From contig NW_024881283.1 of NCBI RefSeq assembly GCF_018691265.1, positions 3,321,731 through 3,385,730 on the forward strand: a stretch of 64,000 bases of DNA, written 5' to 3'. Below the pieces are notes generated by a model. It saw nothing but the letters and a program-made list of their open reading frames with translations. It had not been told where the DNA came from and did no database searches. Origin of the DNA: Tyto alba. Lineage: Eukaryota > Chordata > Aves > Strigiformes > Tytonidae. Of this stretch, positions 13,001-26,500 are shown piece by piece; within the stretch, counting starts at the first letter, position 1; the number at the start of each line of letters is the position of its first letter. A program made the position numbers and the translations under genes.

Positions 13001-14114
13001 TCTATTTACTCATTCATTTTGTTTGCATTATTGTGATGGTACAACTTCATGAAGAATTTTATTTATCTTGGTTTTGCATGAAGGAAGTAAAAATGAAGCT
13101 TATTACACAAAATTGTTCAGTTCTGCACAGCTCCTTAAGGGGCTGTTTTATTATACAAACCAAACTAGGAACCAGGCTGATGCTGTCATTTCCCATGATC
13201 TTTAATCAAGCTGTTTAAAAAGAAAATGGGAGATTCTTCAAAACTTTAGAGAATGCCTGCTTTTGCAAAATCCTTATAAGAGATCCTGTAGGAGCAGGCA
13301 GTGGGCTGGATTTGTTTGCTCAATGTAGTCAGAGCACTAGTTTGGCTATGTTGAATACCAAGTTGGAAATATTTCAGCAGCTTGGCTGATGAAATATTAT
13401 CACAGTTGGATATAGGAATGCTGAGATATAGGAAAGCATAAAATTGTAAGGAAACTTTCCTGTAGAACAAGGAGGTTATATCCATATCCCTTGATGTCGT
13501 GGGGCACGGGTCACTGCCAGCATGGGAGATGGCCTACAGAGTATTTCACTTGAAGATTAAAACTTAAATCATAAACCTTCAGAATAAAAAGCACTTGGTA
13601 GCTGTGCAGTGCATAGTAATACCAGTACATGTCTCTTCTCTCTTTACTTTTTGTATTTACTTCTTTGGGTGTTTTTAATTAAATAAATAAATAAATAATT
13701 TTTTTTAAAAAAAAGGGGGTGTGTGTCTGCCACATCCCACTGTGCCAAGTTCTGCTCTTCTCCAAAAGAAGCCATTTGTCACGTGGTGAGTGGCACAGGG
13801 TAAAACCATATTGCAAGGCAAAGCCCTGCTCCAGTCGAGTAATGGCTTACATTGTTTTGGCTGCACAATCCGATCCCGTGTGTGCTTAGTGTATCAGCAT
13901 GGGATAGATTGCCATGAAATGCTCCACTGGAAAATAGGGGAAGCTTAGACTCTTCTGCTGCTGCTTAATTCACATATTCATTGCTATTCATGGTAATGTG
14001 CTGCCTATTGAGTAAGTAAGAAGTGGAAATAATGGCATAGATTGCATTATTACACATACAAAACATTATGGCTACTGCTGTAAAAGACAATAAAAAATTG
14101 TTCTGTAAATACAT
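10081..14114. other. Intron/flank sequence with simple repeats
   Basis: 10290-10620 is locally GC-rich with overlapping ORFs on both strands but no recognisable product. A GT-rich run is at 12165-12220, a gttt repeat at about 12340-12380 and a taaa repeat at 13678-13700. Otherwise AT-rich sequence with nothing recognised. Confidence 0.5.
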
Positions 14115-15832
14115 TAGCAACAAAAGGAGGGCTAAGGGGAATCTCCAGCCCTGATTGGATGCAGGGGGAAACATAATGACAAAGGCTGAGGAAAAGGCTG
14201 AGGTACTTAATGCCTTCTTTGCCTCAGTGTTTAAAAGTAAAACCAGTTGTTCTCAGGGTACCCAACCCCCTGAGCTGGAAGACAGGGATGGGGAGCAGAA
14301 TGAAGCCTCCATAATCCAAGGGGAAATATTTACTGACCTACACCACTTAGACACGTGCAAGTCTATGGGGCCAGATGATATCCACCCAGGGGATGGTGAG
14401 GGAGCTGGCAGAGGTGCTCACCAAGCTACTTTCCATCATCTGTCAGCAGTCCTGGCTCACCCAGGAGGTTTAGCAAATGTGACACCCATCTACAAGAAGG
14501 GCCAGAAGGATGATCCGAGGAGCTACAGGCCTGTCAGCCTGACCTCGGTGCCGGGGAGAGTTATGGAGCAGGTCATGTTGAGAGCTGTGACACGGCACGT
14601 ACAGGATAAGCAGGTGATCAGGCCCAGTCAGCATGGGTTTATGAAAGGCAGGTCCTGTTTGACTAACCTGATCTCCTTCTATGACAAGGTGACCCGCTTA
14701 GTGGGTGAGGGAAAGGCTGTGGATGTTGTTTACCTGGACTTTAGTAAAGCCTTTGACACCATTTCCCACAGCATTCTGGAGAAACTGGCTGCTCGTGACT
14801 TGGATGGGTGTACTCCTCGCTGGGTAAAAACTGGCTGGTGCCCAGGCCCAAAGAGCTGTGGTGAATGGAGTTGAATCCAGCTGGCAGGAGGTCACGAGTG
14901 GTGTTCCCCAGGGCTCAGTACCGGGACCAGTTCTGTTTCATAACTTTACCGGTGACCTGGATGAGGGGATCAAGCGCACCCTCAGTGAGTTTGTGGATGG
15001 CACCGAGCTGGGTGGGAGTGTTGCTCTGCCCGAGGGTAGGAAGGGTCTGCAGAGGGGTCGGAACAGGCTGGAGCGATGGGCCAAGGCCAATTGTATGAGG
15101 TTCCACAAGGCTGAGGGCTGGGTCCTGCACTGGGGTCACAACCACCCCACACAACGCTACAGGCTTGGGGAAGAGCGGCTGGAAAGCTGCTGGGCAGAAA
15201 AGGGCCTGGGGGTGTTGGTGACGTCCGGCTGAAGGTGAGCCAGCAGCGTGCCCAGGTGGCCAAGGAGGCCAGTGGCATCCTGGCTCGTGTCAGGAATAGT
15301 GTGGCCAGCAGGGCAAGGGAAGGGATCGATCCCCTGTACTCGGCACGGGGGAGGCCGCACCTCGAAGAGTGGGTTCAGTTTTGGGCCCCTCACTGCAGGA
15401 AAGACACTGAGGTGCTGGAGAACAAGTCTTATGAGGATCAGCTGAGGGAACTGGGGGCATTTAGCCTGGAGAAAAGGAGGCTGAGGGGAGACCTGATTGC
15501 TCTATTACTACCTGAAAGGAGGGTGTAGTGAGGTGGGTGTTGGTCTCTTCTCCTAAGTAACAAGTGATAGGACAGGAGGAAGTGGCCTCAAGTTGCGCCA
15601 TGGGTGGTTTAGATTGGATATTAGGAAAAATTTCTTCACCAAAAGGGCTATCAAGCACTGGAACAGGCTGCCCAGGGAAGGGGTTGAGTCACCATCCCCA
15701 GGGGTATTTAAAAGACCCATAGATGTGGCACTTAGGGACGTGACTTAGTGTTGGACTTGGCAGTGCTAGGTTAATCGTTAGTCTTGGTGATCTTAAGGGT
15801 CTTTTCCAACCTAAATGATTCTGTGATTTTAT
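14115..15832 (+). mobile_element. CR1 LINE with reverse-transcriptase remnants
   Basis: A 5'-truncated CR1 retrotransposon, the dominant LINE of birds. The RT part is read in two frames: 14155-14874 carries YLDFSKAFDTISHS (RT motif A region) and the template-binding block HGFMKGRSCLTNLISFYDKV; 14858-15232 carries [13 protein letters not shown] (motif B) and, where the FADD active site should be, FVDGTELGG, so it is catalytically dead. A frameshift separates the two. The 3' UTR follows, with the typical line ..gattggatattaggaaaaa.. near 15612, and the element ends at the diagnostic octamer gattctgtgatt (about 15819-15832). It lies in the EYA3 direction. Confidence 0.92.
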
Positions 15833-18800
15833 TTTAACCTTTTGTTTAATAGATGTAATTTCTTTATCCTAACTAAAGTTTTGTTCATAAGGAAAGTGTC
15901 TATTTTAAAGTAATATAAAACCATATTCACACAGCTTTTTTCTAATCAGTATAATTACTGCTTTCTGGTTTTATCACAGTATCCTTGACTTTAATTATTT
16001 GGAGCTTGAGAGAAGAACTTCCTCAGCCGAAATTTTATATTAAAAGCCAAGGCAGATGGGCTTGAAAAGAACAGAATGAAAGTAAATAGCAGTCTAGCCT
16101 GATGCTAATAGTGGGTAGCTTTCAGAAATTATATCTATAGTATCTAGTTCGAGAGAGTCTGACCAAGCTAGACTTTTAATTTTAGGATTTTTAAAACAGG
16201 ATTTATTGCAAGAAACTGTACATAGCTTGCCAGGGCTTTTAATAGGGTATTATTGGCATAATGATCTTGTGCAGAACAGAAGGCAGGCAACTGATCAGAG
16301 TGATTCTGCAGCTCATTCCTCTGCTTTGATGCCTTCTGTTTTGAGGTTTAGATAATGTGTCTCCATAAATTGAGCAAGCAAAATAAAACAACATGCCAAA
16401 CACTTATGCTTGATATTTTATATTGTTGGTGTTCTGTGCAAATTAGAATTAAACCAGGATGGCTATTCAAAACAAGTCTAGACTAAATAAAAAATGTTTA
16501 ATTCACATATTACAAAATAGTTTTCATCAGTTAAATAATGAAAACCACCCCATCAAGGCAAAAAAGTACGGTATTTAGCTGGTTTTCAGAAGCATAACAA
16601 CTCATTTTTCTGGAAATTTCTTTCATTGCTGCAACTCATTTGATAGCTTGTTGCACACTCAGTTACATTTTGTAATGGTTTTCTCATTCACAAGCCCAGT
16701 GGCACACAGAAGTATTCTCACCACCAGAATCTACTTTTCAGACCTCACACACACAAATATATAGATGGGAAAAGCGACCAAACCCCAGCTGCCCCTAGCA
16801 TCAGTCCCCTTTGGGAAGCTGTGGCTTTGCATGGGATGGGGAGCAGAATGGACAGCGGTTGCTGTTCTCATGCCTGGCAGTTGTGTTGGCACCCTGTCAT
16901 GGGTGCAACCACAGCAATTTGGACTCCCTGTGGAACTGACGGTATCGAAGATCTGCTTTGATATCTCTTCTATTGCTGTTACTTACAGTTTTAAAATGTT
17001 CTGTAATAGAAACTGTGTGACAAGCCTATGTGAAGCACTGTCACTTTGAGTTTTATACAAGTTACAAATCTAATTTTGAGATTTTTGATGCCATAAAAAA
17101 TATGAAAATCAGTGTTGTTTATCTTCAGTTTTTAAAAGTCAAGTCTGTTCATTGCGAGCTGCTTGCGAAGTAAGCTGCTCTGAGGTAGCTCAAGCTGAGC
17201 AGGTGAAAGGCACTGCGTTTGTTTTTCGGAAACCCAAGCCCTGTGCAGTGCATCAGCACGTACCTCTCCTCCGGGGCAAGCAGGCGGCTTACAGCACCCA
17301 GAGGTGCTCGGGGCTGGCCAGAGGGCAGGCTGTGCTGCCCTGGGGTGGGTGCCTGCCCGAGGGCGGGGGTCGTGTTGGAGGGTGCTCTTAGGGAAACGAG
17401 TGCAGCCGGAGCAGCTGCTCCCCAGATCCTCATCCGCGGGGCTTCAGTGCTGAAACTGTCAGCAGCTTCGCTCAGCCTCTCCCTGAGGAGGAGAGAGTCA
17501 GGCAGCTCCTCTCCCCAGCTCCATGCTCGCAGAGGTCGTGGCAAGGAAAGGCACTGGCCGGGCTCATGGTCCAAGTGCTTTCCATGCCTGGCCACAAGAA
17601 GTTGTGTGAGAGCTCTACAGAACTTGGCAATCGGGTGGGGTGATATAGGTTGAAAGGCTGCAGAGCTATTTGTATATCACTGTGACTTATGTCCTCTTTT
17701 TTGCCAAAGTGAAACATAAATAAGATTGTAAAATTGTGGTTTCATTTACTATGGCTGTTGCTGAAAAGGGACATCCTCCTGCCCTGCTTATGTACTCAGC
17801 CTGTTCCCCATCCTGCTGGCTCTCCCCAGCATGGGGCTGTGCGAGACCAGAGTTGATCCCACTTAAAGCAGCTTAGCAAAATGGTTGTGCTTGGGTGCCT
17901 TTCCCCGCCCTCTTTCTTTTTCTTAGAAGGTCAGATCCCAGATCCAGACTACTGTTCAGCCACACAAGCGCTTTGGTGGCCACAAAGGAAGGGGTGTCAG
18001 GTGAGTAAGAGTGGGTTGCTGGAGGCAAGGAGGAGCAGGAGCTCTTCCTTCAGCAGCAGCTTAAACTGTTTGTGATGTAGGAGGCCTTTGCTGGAGAGAG
18101 ACCCCGTCACTCCTAGCTTGTCAGGCGTACCAGTTAAGTACATCCCTTTCACCCTGAAATGGCTGCTGCTTCTTGCTCTGCCTGCTTCTGTGTAACAACA
18201 GCAATGAGCACTAGGTCTTTGTGGGCTGTCTTCTGCCCAAGTTGCCTGTTTCTGGAGGTATCGAGTATTCTTTAGGAAAAGGAGTGAAGCCACCAGAGGT
18301 CAAGTTTTCACTTGCTATCTAGGCAAGCAGTTACTGCTCATCTGGTTTGGTTCATTCATTTGCTTCCAGGTGCTACAAGATGCTCTGCTCATTTGGGAAG
18401 AGAGTTTTGTTCACAAGTATAGTTAATATGTTCTCATGTGACTCTGGGAATCTTTTTGTCTTTATAGTTATTTAGATCCTTCTCAAAATTAAAGAACTGC
18501 TCACTGCTTTTAAACAAAGCATAGAATGGGAAGTTATTGTGGTATGGATCAAAGTGTGATGTGAAATCTTTTTTCATACTGAGGAATTTAGTTTGGGATT
18601 TTCCTAAGGAGTTACACAATGAAACAATGTCATATAACAAAAATGAAGGGTGAGGAACAGAACAGGACCCATTGGTATCAATTTCAAATATTCTTGCTGT
18701 TTGCCATTGTATTCTATGCTCCTATTCATAATCTTTGAATGACACAGTTTCCCTTCAGTCTTGATTTTTCTCTGTTATTCCTACAAAAAGTAGAAAGGAA

Positions 18801-20466
18801 ATAAGTTTTATATTTAAAATCAAACTGATTAAAACTAATGGCAGAAAAACTAGAATGATGATAGTAATTATTTTGTATACTTTCTTCTGTGCGGTGTGAA
18901 TGGGGTAATACCAGAAGAACCTGAGTTATTGAAGAGACTTATTGTACATTCAGTTGATTTACAGTTAAAGCAATAAAGGTAAGTAGCTTTGATTAGGGGA
19001 GGCAGCCTTGGAAAATACTTAAACCCACAATGAAATTTCACCCTGGCATGTAAGACCTTTACCTGTCCTCAAATAAGGTAGAAGAAATCCTTTGTGTTTT
19101 CATGGTTAATAGGAAATTATTCCAGGCTGCAAAGCATCCCTGGACTCGGCACGTGGTGCTCTGCTGCAGGCTGGCTGCATGTGCTAGGAGTTTTAAGTAG
19201 GTCTGGCAGGGGCCAGGAGGAGGAAATAGCATTTGTTTTCAGGACACTGGAAAGTTGTTTCTGTTAACTTGTTTAGTCACTTTGCATGGGGACAATTTCA
19301 TGATGTGAGGGTGACCGAATGCTCCAGACAGGATGGGAAAAAAAAAATATATAGAGGAAGGAGAGCCAGGTAAATGTCCTTTCTCATTTCCACTGAGACT
19401 TACAGCAAATCTTTCATGGCTATGGAAGGAGGAATAGGTTGTACCTTAGAACAGAAAGTAGTTGCATTTAATTTCTTCCAAACCACTAAGTGGTTTTCAG
19501 CATTTCTTCTAATTTCTGTAATCTAGTTAGGTTTTGCTCTGTGTTCAATAATGCACCTTTGTGCATATGGATGAGACAGCTCTGCTGGGATGGGAGAGGG
19601 GGCACTTACTTGCTTTTGGTGCAGTTTAGATAAAGCCTGTCTGAAGAAGTTAGGGTTTATTTTTAATAAACTGGCTCTGAAATGAGAGAGTGAAAGAAGA
19701 GCAATGGAATGCATAGATCACACAGTATGTGAACATTGGTCAAACAGAGGGGGAAGGTGTGGAGGACACATATCTTTATCTTTTGATCAGCAAATTATAA
19801 AAATTAATCAGGTTGTGAAAGTAATCTGCAAAATTTCCTTTTCATGGCTTAAAAACCCTGAGGGATAGCAGCTTTTTGGTATAGTATAGAAGATCTCTCT
19901 GCTAAACGCTACTGGGTTACTTCGCTTCCAAAATAAAGCTTTATTTTATAAATTTTCATCAAACTTCTCTTTTTGAAAGGTGCAATTGAAATAATAAACT
20001 TCCTTTGTGAATTTGGCAATAAACAGTACCACATTTAAATGCATTTGGGTGTACAGTCTTGTCCTGATTTTTTTTTTTTTTGTTCATTATATAAATGTTC
20101 TAAATTAAAACAGGTTAGATTGAATCACGCTGTTTACTGACCTAGTAGACCAGGCTTGATCATTTAAAGTGTCTTTAAAATCATAGTGCACATGTCTGAT
20201 TGATACATTAGCTTCTGTAGTCAGTATGGTACAAGTAAATGATGTAGAAATGTGCCACGTGCGTGAAAAATTCTGGATCTTGAAGCTTAAAGCTAAATCC
20301 CTTGTTTATGAAATCTTTCCATAAATTAATTTCGTCTTTTACTTGGGTGATAGCAACACGAGTTGAAACCTTGTGGGTGGAATATATAACAATTAATGTT
20401 CTCTGATAGCCTAAATGATAAGCCCCCCCAAAAGTACATAAAGCTATGAACACCTTTTTTTGACAG
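15833..20466. other. Sequence upstream of the first coding exon of EYA3 (probably intron 1)
   Basis: Mostly AT-rich. 17150-17600 is GC-rich with several CpGs and could be a regulatory element, but shows no exon. A short GA/CAG-rich stretch lies at 18010-18065. Nothing else was recognised. Confidence 0.5.
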
Positions 20467-20561
20467 GCTTTGAAGACTGCCGAGGAACACACGATTTGAT
20501 TCATTTAAGCATTAAAATAGTAATACCCATGGAAGAGCCACAAGACTTACCCGAACAACCA
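20467..20561 (+). CDS. EYA3: EYA3 exon with start codon
   Basis: The acceptor follows a T-rich tract (tttttttgacag) and the donor is gtaagt. The first 62 bases are 5' UTR; the ATG at 20529 has G at +4 and opens [11 protein letters not shown], the conserved EYA3 N-terminus. Coding ends in phase 0 (residues 1-11). The frame is also open upstream of the ATG to the acceptor, so an in-frame start in an upstream exon cannot be excluded from this window alone. Confidence 0.95.
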
Positions 20562-23500
20562 GTAAGTATATTTTTAAAGCCTAAAAATGAACATATAAAA
20601 CGAATTGGTGATCTCACAAATTCAGTATACAGTTATTTTAATTAATAATGGAAAATAAGGCTTATACTTAGTATATTTATCTAGAGGTGAAAAATCATTT
20701 TGCTGTTAGTAAAATGTGTTGTACATTTAATTTATTATAATCATAGAGGCAATAGTAATAAAATGTATAGTTATGTATGCTTAAACTCTGTAATGTTTCT
20801 GTATAAGGTAATTACTTGTTACGATCAGAAAACCAGACTATTTCAAGCCTGTTTTAGAGAAATTGAAATCGGTATTTTAATGACAGAACCAGCATGCTGG
20901 TTATTACAGTGTATATAGTCTTTAATTCTTCTTGTGCTTGAGATCTTGAAAAGGACCCATGATCCGTCATCTCCATAGGTGGAAAGCATTTTTTTTTAAT
21001 TCTCAATTTAACAGTGTGTTCAAGTAGGGAAGCATGTCTTAAGTTAAAAATAGCTGTCCAGACATCTTACATATTTGCAATACTGTCTGTATTATCAACA
21101 ACTAATGATGTCACGTCACAGAAGTTCTGGATAGAGCGATTATTAATACAACATGATAAATTAAATTCGTATAACTAAAACATAATAACATAGGAATTCA
21201 GTAAAAAAGTTTGTCGTAATGTTATATTCCCAAATTAAATCTGATGCAGACTCAGTAAGAAATTGCTAAGTTACCTTCAGAGTGAAACTTACTTTAATTT
21301 TGGAGACCTTTTCAAATGCACATAAAAATAGAGTAATATGCTGAGGGCAATTTGGTAATGTTCTTATTGAAAGGATTTTAATGCTTTTTTATGTGAGAAT
21401 TTTGTGTTCTTCGGTTAACTAGTTAGAAAATAAATTGTGAAGATTTATGCAATTTTATGACTTGGGAACAAAGTCGAATGAAATGGAAATGTAATTTACA
21501 GTTGGTCAAAATATTGCTTTACACAACATGCAGATTGTATTTCTGAATCAATATGCACAAAATGTGAAACTAATTAGTAAAAACATACAGTTGGAACTCC
21601 AGATATTTGTAGAATTTAAAAATGAATTAAATGTATGTATTAAAAAATGAAATATCTGTAATTACATACTTACATAATGAAAACTGTTTTTATAAAATGT
21701 TGTTCTTCAGGGCATGAGAGACAGGGTTCAGCTAATTTTCAGTACATGAAAGCATCGTCTGTAAGCAAATTCTGCTGTAATTTTTAGTTGAAGATTTTAA
21801 TGGTAATTTCTTTTAAGTGTTTCATGCCAGTCATTATTCTGAGACAGAATATGAGACTATATTGATCACAACTAGTAAGTGAGGTGGTATTTTGCACATA
21901 ATAGCACATTCTTGCAGAAGGAAATGAACAATATTTTTTGTTTTTTTGTTTTTTTTCTTGTAGTAAGACCATTCCTGAAACAAGTGAAGTTTCCTAATTA
22001 AAAAAAACAAAGAAAACTGAAGTCAACTCTGCAAAATCCTCTCAGTCTTGTAGCCCAATGTTGATATTGTGCAAACTTTTTTTCTTTCCCAATGATTTTC
22101 CTTTTCTTAGTCATGGGAACACGATTAGTATGTTACTTTGAAAAATAATGTTTATGGCAAACCATTGATAACTGAGTCCAGAAAGGAGCCGTTAGAGAAG
22201 TCATCAGGCTTTGAGTTCAATGTATGTTACTTAAAAAAAAAAAAAAAAAAAAAAGAAAAAAATCTAGCCACTTTCTCATTTTCTTGTGCGGATATTGACA
22301 AATAGGAATTATTGGTCCAAATTTATACAGTGTGTCTTTTCTAAATGAATGTTAGACTTCTCACCCAACATACTAACGCCTGGCATGTTAAACAGGCAGG
22401 TCTTTTGTCCCTTTTTTTGGAATGTTTCTTCCCTTTTCAAGTCTGAATTAGAATGGAAAAGTTTCTGTGCACACAGCAGTGCTAGAAAACAGAAACAGAC
22501 ATGGGAAATAAGAGAGCAAAGAGAAGTTTGAGGGAAGATGATGGAAAGTCACCTAACCTTCTCATGACAAAAAAAAGTTACTGATTTATAAATTACTAAT
22601 CTGGATTAGTTTTTAGAAGTAATAATATATAGTAATCTCTTATTTGTTGAATGCATTATGGATGCATGTAGTTGATTTCTATAATACTTTATTTAATTCT
22701 TAATGCTAGAAAATTACAGTAATCTCCTTTTTTATAAGGTATGGGGAACTTGTGTTACACTCATTGCAGACATCCACTGGGTTATTCTCTGTTTGGAATG
22801 ACTTCTCATATCAGTAACGGCAAGCCAGATTGAGTGGTAGGGAGAGTATGGTTCCAGAAAGACCCAACACTGCCAAAAGTGTAGAAAAAAACCTCGATGG
22901 TCTTGTGTTTGGGCTGAGGGTTTTACTTAATTGAAATTGGCAAAGGGGTTGCAATAAAATTCTGCATTCCTGACTTGTATGCAGTCCTTCATTCACAGTG
23001 GCATTGCCGCAGTATTAAATGGCTTTGGCAGCATCTGCTCCAACAAGTATTTGCCTTGCTTGCTGGCTAGCTGCGAGTGTGGGATTTCCCCTGGTTCTGC
23101 TTGGGCTTTGAAATTAGTCTATGAATATCGGTCTTAGAGTTGGATTCAGTCATAGAGCAACTGTTACCTAGACATCAGGAGGAAAACTTTATTTCTGCTT
23201 TGATTCTGACGCTGTAAATACAACTGAACTCCAACAATGGTAGATCAGGGGCAGAAACAGTTTTCCAGCATAAAGAATAATTTGGATTTTCAGTTATAGA
23301 AATTTGTGATTTGGGAGCAGGGATCAGCTAGAATGTGTCACCTGACTCTTTTTTTTTTTTTTTTTTTTTTAATGATATAAGCCCAAAACTTGTAGTGAAA
23401 TAAAAAGATGGAGGTAGTAGCAAAGATGTACCTATAAGACATGTCATTCATTGTAGTACAGCAGAAGAACTTAATTAGATAATGTCTGAAGTTGCTAAAG

Positions 23501-26500
23501 CTGCAACTTGAATCACTAAGGTTGACCACATCTTTTTCCTTAATTTATTCTCTTTTTCTTTTTTTTCTTATTTTTAAAAAGAGTGAATTCACTTCTGCAT
23601 GAAAAGTCTTCAAACTGTGATCCTGTCACTTGAGAGGGAACAAAAAACATCTCAGCACCTCTCCAGAGGTTTTCAGAGGGGAACGTGTCTTTAAAGGAGG
23701 CGTTTGAAAGGGTTTCAGCAGCCTTTTTGGAGGCTCACGCAGGAGAGGATGAATTAGGTGCCCCATGTAGGGTTTGGGGTTGGAGTGTGATTGTGCAGGG
23801 CGCAGCTGGGAGTACAGTGTATCATGGCAGCGCTCTCCTTGTGCCCTGAACTTCATCCTTAAGTTATTGTTACCTGGTGCTGTTCCTGCATTTTGTGACA
23901 TGTGTCAGGAGAGAGAGAAAATGCTTTCCAAGCCCATGAAAGACTATGTTTAAAACCGTTCCACTTAAATTTGTAGTGTAAATTGCAGTGATTAGTGATG
24001 GGTAGAAAATGGTGTTTGTATCCCACTGAAGTTTCAAGATTTTGTAAATGTTATTGCTTAGCATTAAGACACTAGGGAGAATTTCTTTTAAAAATCTGCA
24101 GAGATAGGGACTAGCCAAGTCTAGACAGATGAGGCAGGGACATGATAGATTGAAATTCAAAATTGCTGTTTTGCTTGATTTATGCTGCATGCTCACATTG
24201 CCTATCTCATGTTCCAGAGTCATTTAAAAAGAGTATGAAACCCTCTCCTGATATTTATTGATTTTTTTTAAATGGACATAACTATTGACTTAAAGGAAAA
24301 CTCATTTAAAATATTGTTCTCTCTACACATACCAAGAGCACATTTCTGGCAGAGGGGGAAGATCTCCCATCAGAGGAGTACAAGACATGATGGATGGCCT
24401 TGTGCTGTAGATACTCACCAAGATAGAAGTTCCAGTCCAGGGACCAAAATAAGCAGATCACCAGAGCAGTGCTTTGAGCTCAAGTCCTGACTATTCAGAG
24501 GTGTTTTAGGAACAGCTGTTCCATTCTGGTTGTGATGAAAATGTCAATAAAATTTATGTGTTCTTGTAAAACCTCACTTCTTCTGGGGGGGAGTTGAAGT
24601 TTTTTGTTTTGTTTTTTCTTTGGTAAATGAGCTGATTTCTCTGTCCACTTCCCATATTAAAAAAAAAAAACCAACACCAAAACAAACAAACAAAACAAAA
24701 CAAACAAACAAACAAAAAACTAACCAAACCAAACCACAAAAAATCCAACAAAACCCAAAACTACTGAATTGAAGAAGCCAGAGCTTACTGATTACCTGAC
24801 TGGAAACAGCAGCATTCTTCCTGTGAAATCTAAAATTCAAGCTGCCAACTCTAAGTTAATTTTTATTTTTCTCCTCAATGTAGTTTTGGTCTGAAGCCAT
24901 TTACTGCTACTTTTTCTGACGTGATTCATTTTCTTCTGCCTCCTTTCTTTAAGAACCCCGTGGGCAGTTTGGCACCCTGAGCTGTCTGGTGCAGTGTTGG
25001 TGGCTGAGGTCCCTGCTCAGGAGCGGGTGGCACGGTCCCAGGGAGGAGCTGAAGCACCTGCTGAAGGACAGAAGGGTGCCGAAATTTGTTGAGGGGCACC
25101 ATGGATGGGCAGCACCCGTGCTCTGATAACTTGGTACCCAAGGGAGCTGGAGGAACACTAGACTGTTTTCCCTTAGTGTTGTAGGTGGGGAAGACCGATG
25201 CAGCTCCTTTAGGCTTTGGACCTTGTTGGCAGTGGGGACCAGTAGTGTGTGTTCCTGGCCAGGCAGGAGAAGGGCTCTGGAGAAGTCTGTGAAGCTGTGG
25301 GTCTGAAGAACCACAACAGGAGTTGATGTCAGGTTGAAGTGGTGACTGCCAGAAGATTTGAGGCTGTGTGATATCCAAGCCACTGTACTGCCATAGTCTT
25401 TTATCATTGCCTTTGCCTTTTTTGTGTGTGTGATGAGTGCTAATGAGGTTTGTAGTGTTCTGCAATGAAATGTCAGAGGGAATAGTTGCTGGCAAGACTA
25501 GTACAGAGGTGATAGCAGACTGAGCTCTAAAATACTGGTGCCATTCATACTGTTCATGCCATTCATACTGTTGCTTACTCTTTTCCCCTTGAACCTTTAT
25601 CCTTTTTGTACCTCTGCCTCCCATCTCTCTCTACCCAACAGGAATTCACCTGTGTGTTATTAATTTAGTTTTTAAAAAAAAGTTCTGAGCACATTTTGAC
25701 CTCATGCTCAAGTTGCATTTTCATGGCATTTTATTTATACTCACCTGAGAGGGACAAACTTGAATAACATGATGAGGTGTTTATGCTAGTGGCTTTTATA
25801 TGTGGCAGCAGTCTTTCTTTCCCTACTGCACCCAAGTTGTGGGGCTGTAATCCCTGCAGCCTGATACCCGACATGTACCTTTCTAGATCCTGTTCAGAGA
25901 ATAAATGTGCTGAACAGTGCTGTCTGCTGAGTGCCCTCTGGGGACCAGGGAGAGTGGTGAGTGCTGCTGGGTACTGAAGCAGCAAGTTTGGCATCCAAAC
26001 ACACTCTGGAAACATGAAGGCTGTAAAACTTTCTGTTAGAGGGAGAAGGTGGGGGAAAGAAAAGTCTGTATATCACAGGAACGTCTCGCTCAAAAGACTA
26101 CAGGCTACAGAAACTAGCCCTGTCATCATACCAAGGATTTCAAAGTAGTATTTGTAGTCTGCGTGCAGAAAACCGAATTTGTGTTCAAGCCAGTGCTTTC
26201 TGTTGTGTAATACCCTATACAGGAACTAGATCCAGTTGACCACTTACAAAAATGGAATAAATGCTGTATTGTTGTTACTCAGAAATGAAAATCGAAACTC
26301 CTAATATATTACAGAAAAAATATGCAAGTTTCTATCTTTATATAATATTTAAATATAGGGGGAAAAAAGCAAAGGACCCAAGTTTATGGCAGTTCTGAAT
26401 CTACGCAGAATAAGATTTTCTTAAAATTTATGGCTGTTGTATTAATTTCCATAAAATTGTCCTTATCAGATGTTTGTAGCTGTATATTCCATAATCTGAT

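Noticed and set aside
24554..24840. Minus-strand hydrophobic ORFs (65 and 88 codons)
   Set aside because: Phe/Val/Leu-rich translation of an aaac simple repeat.
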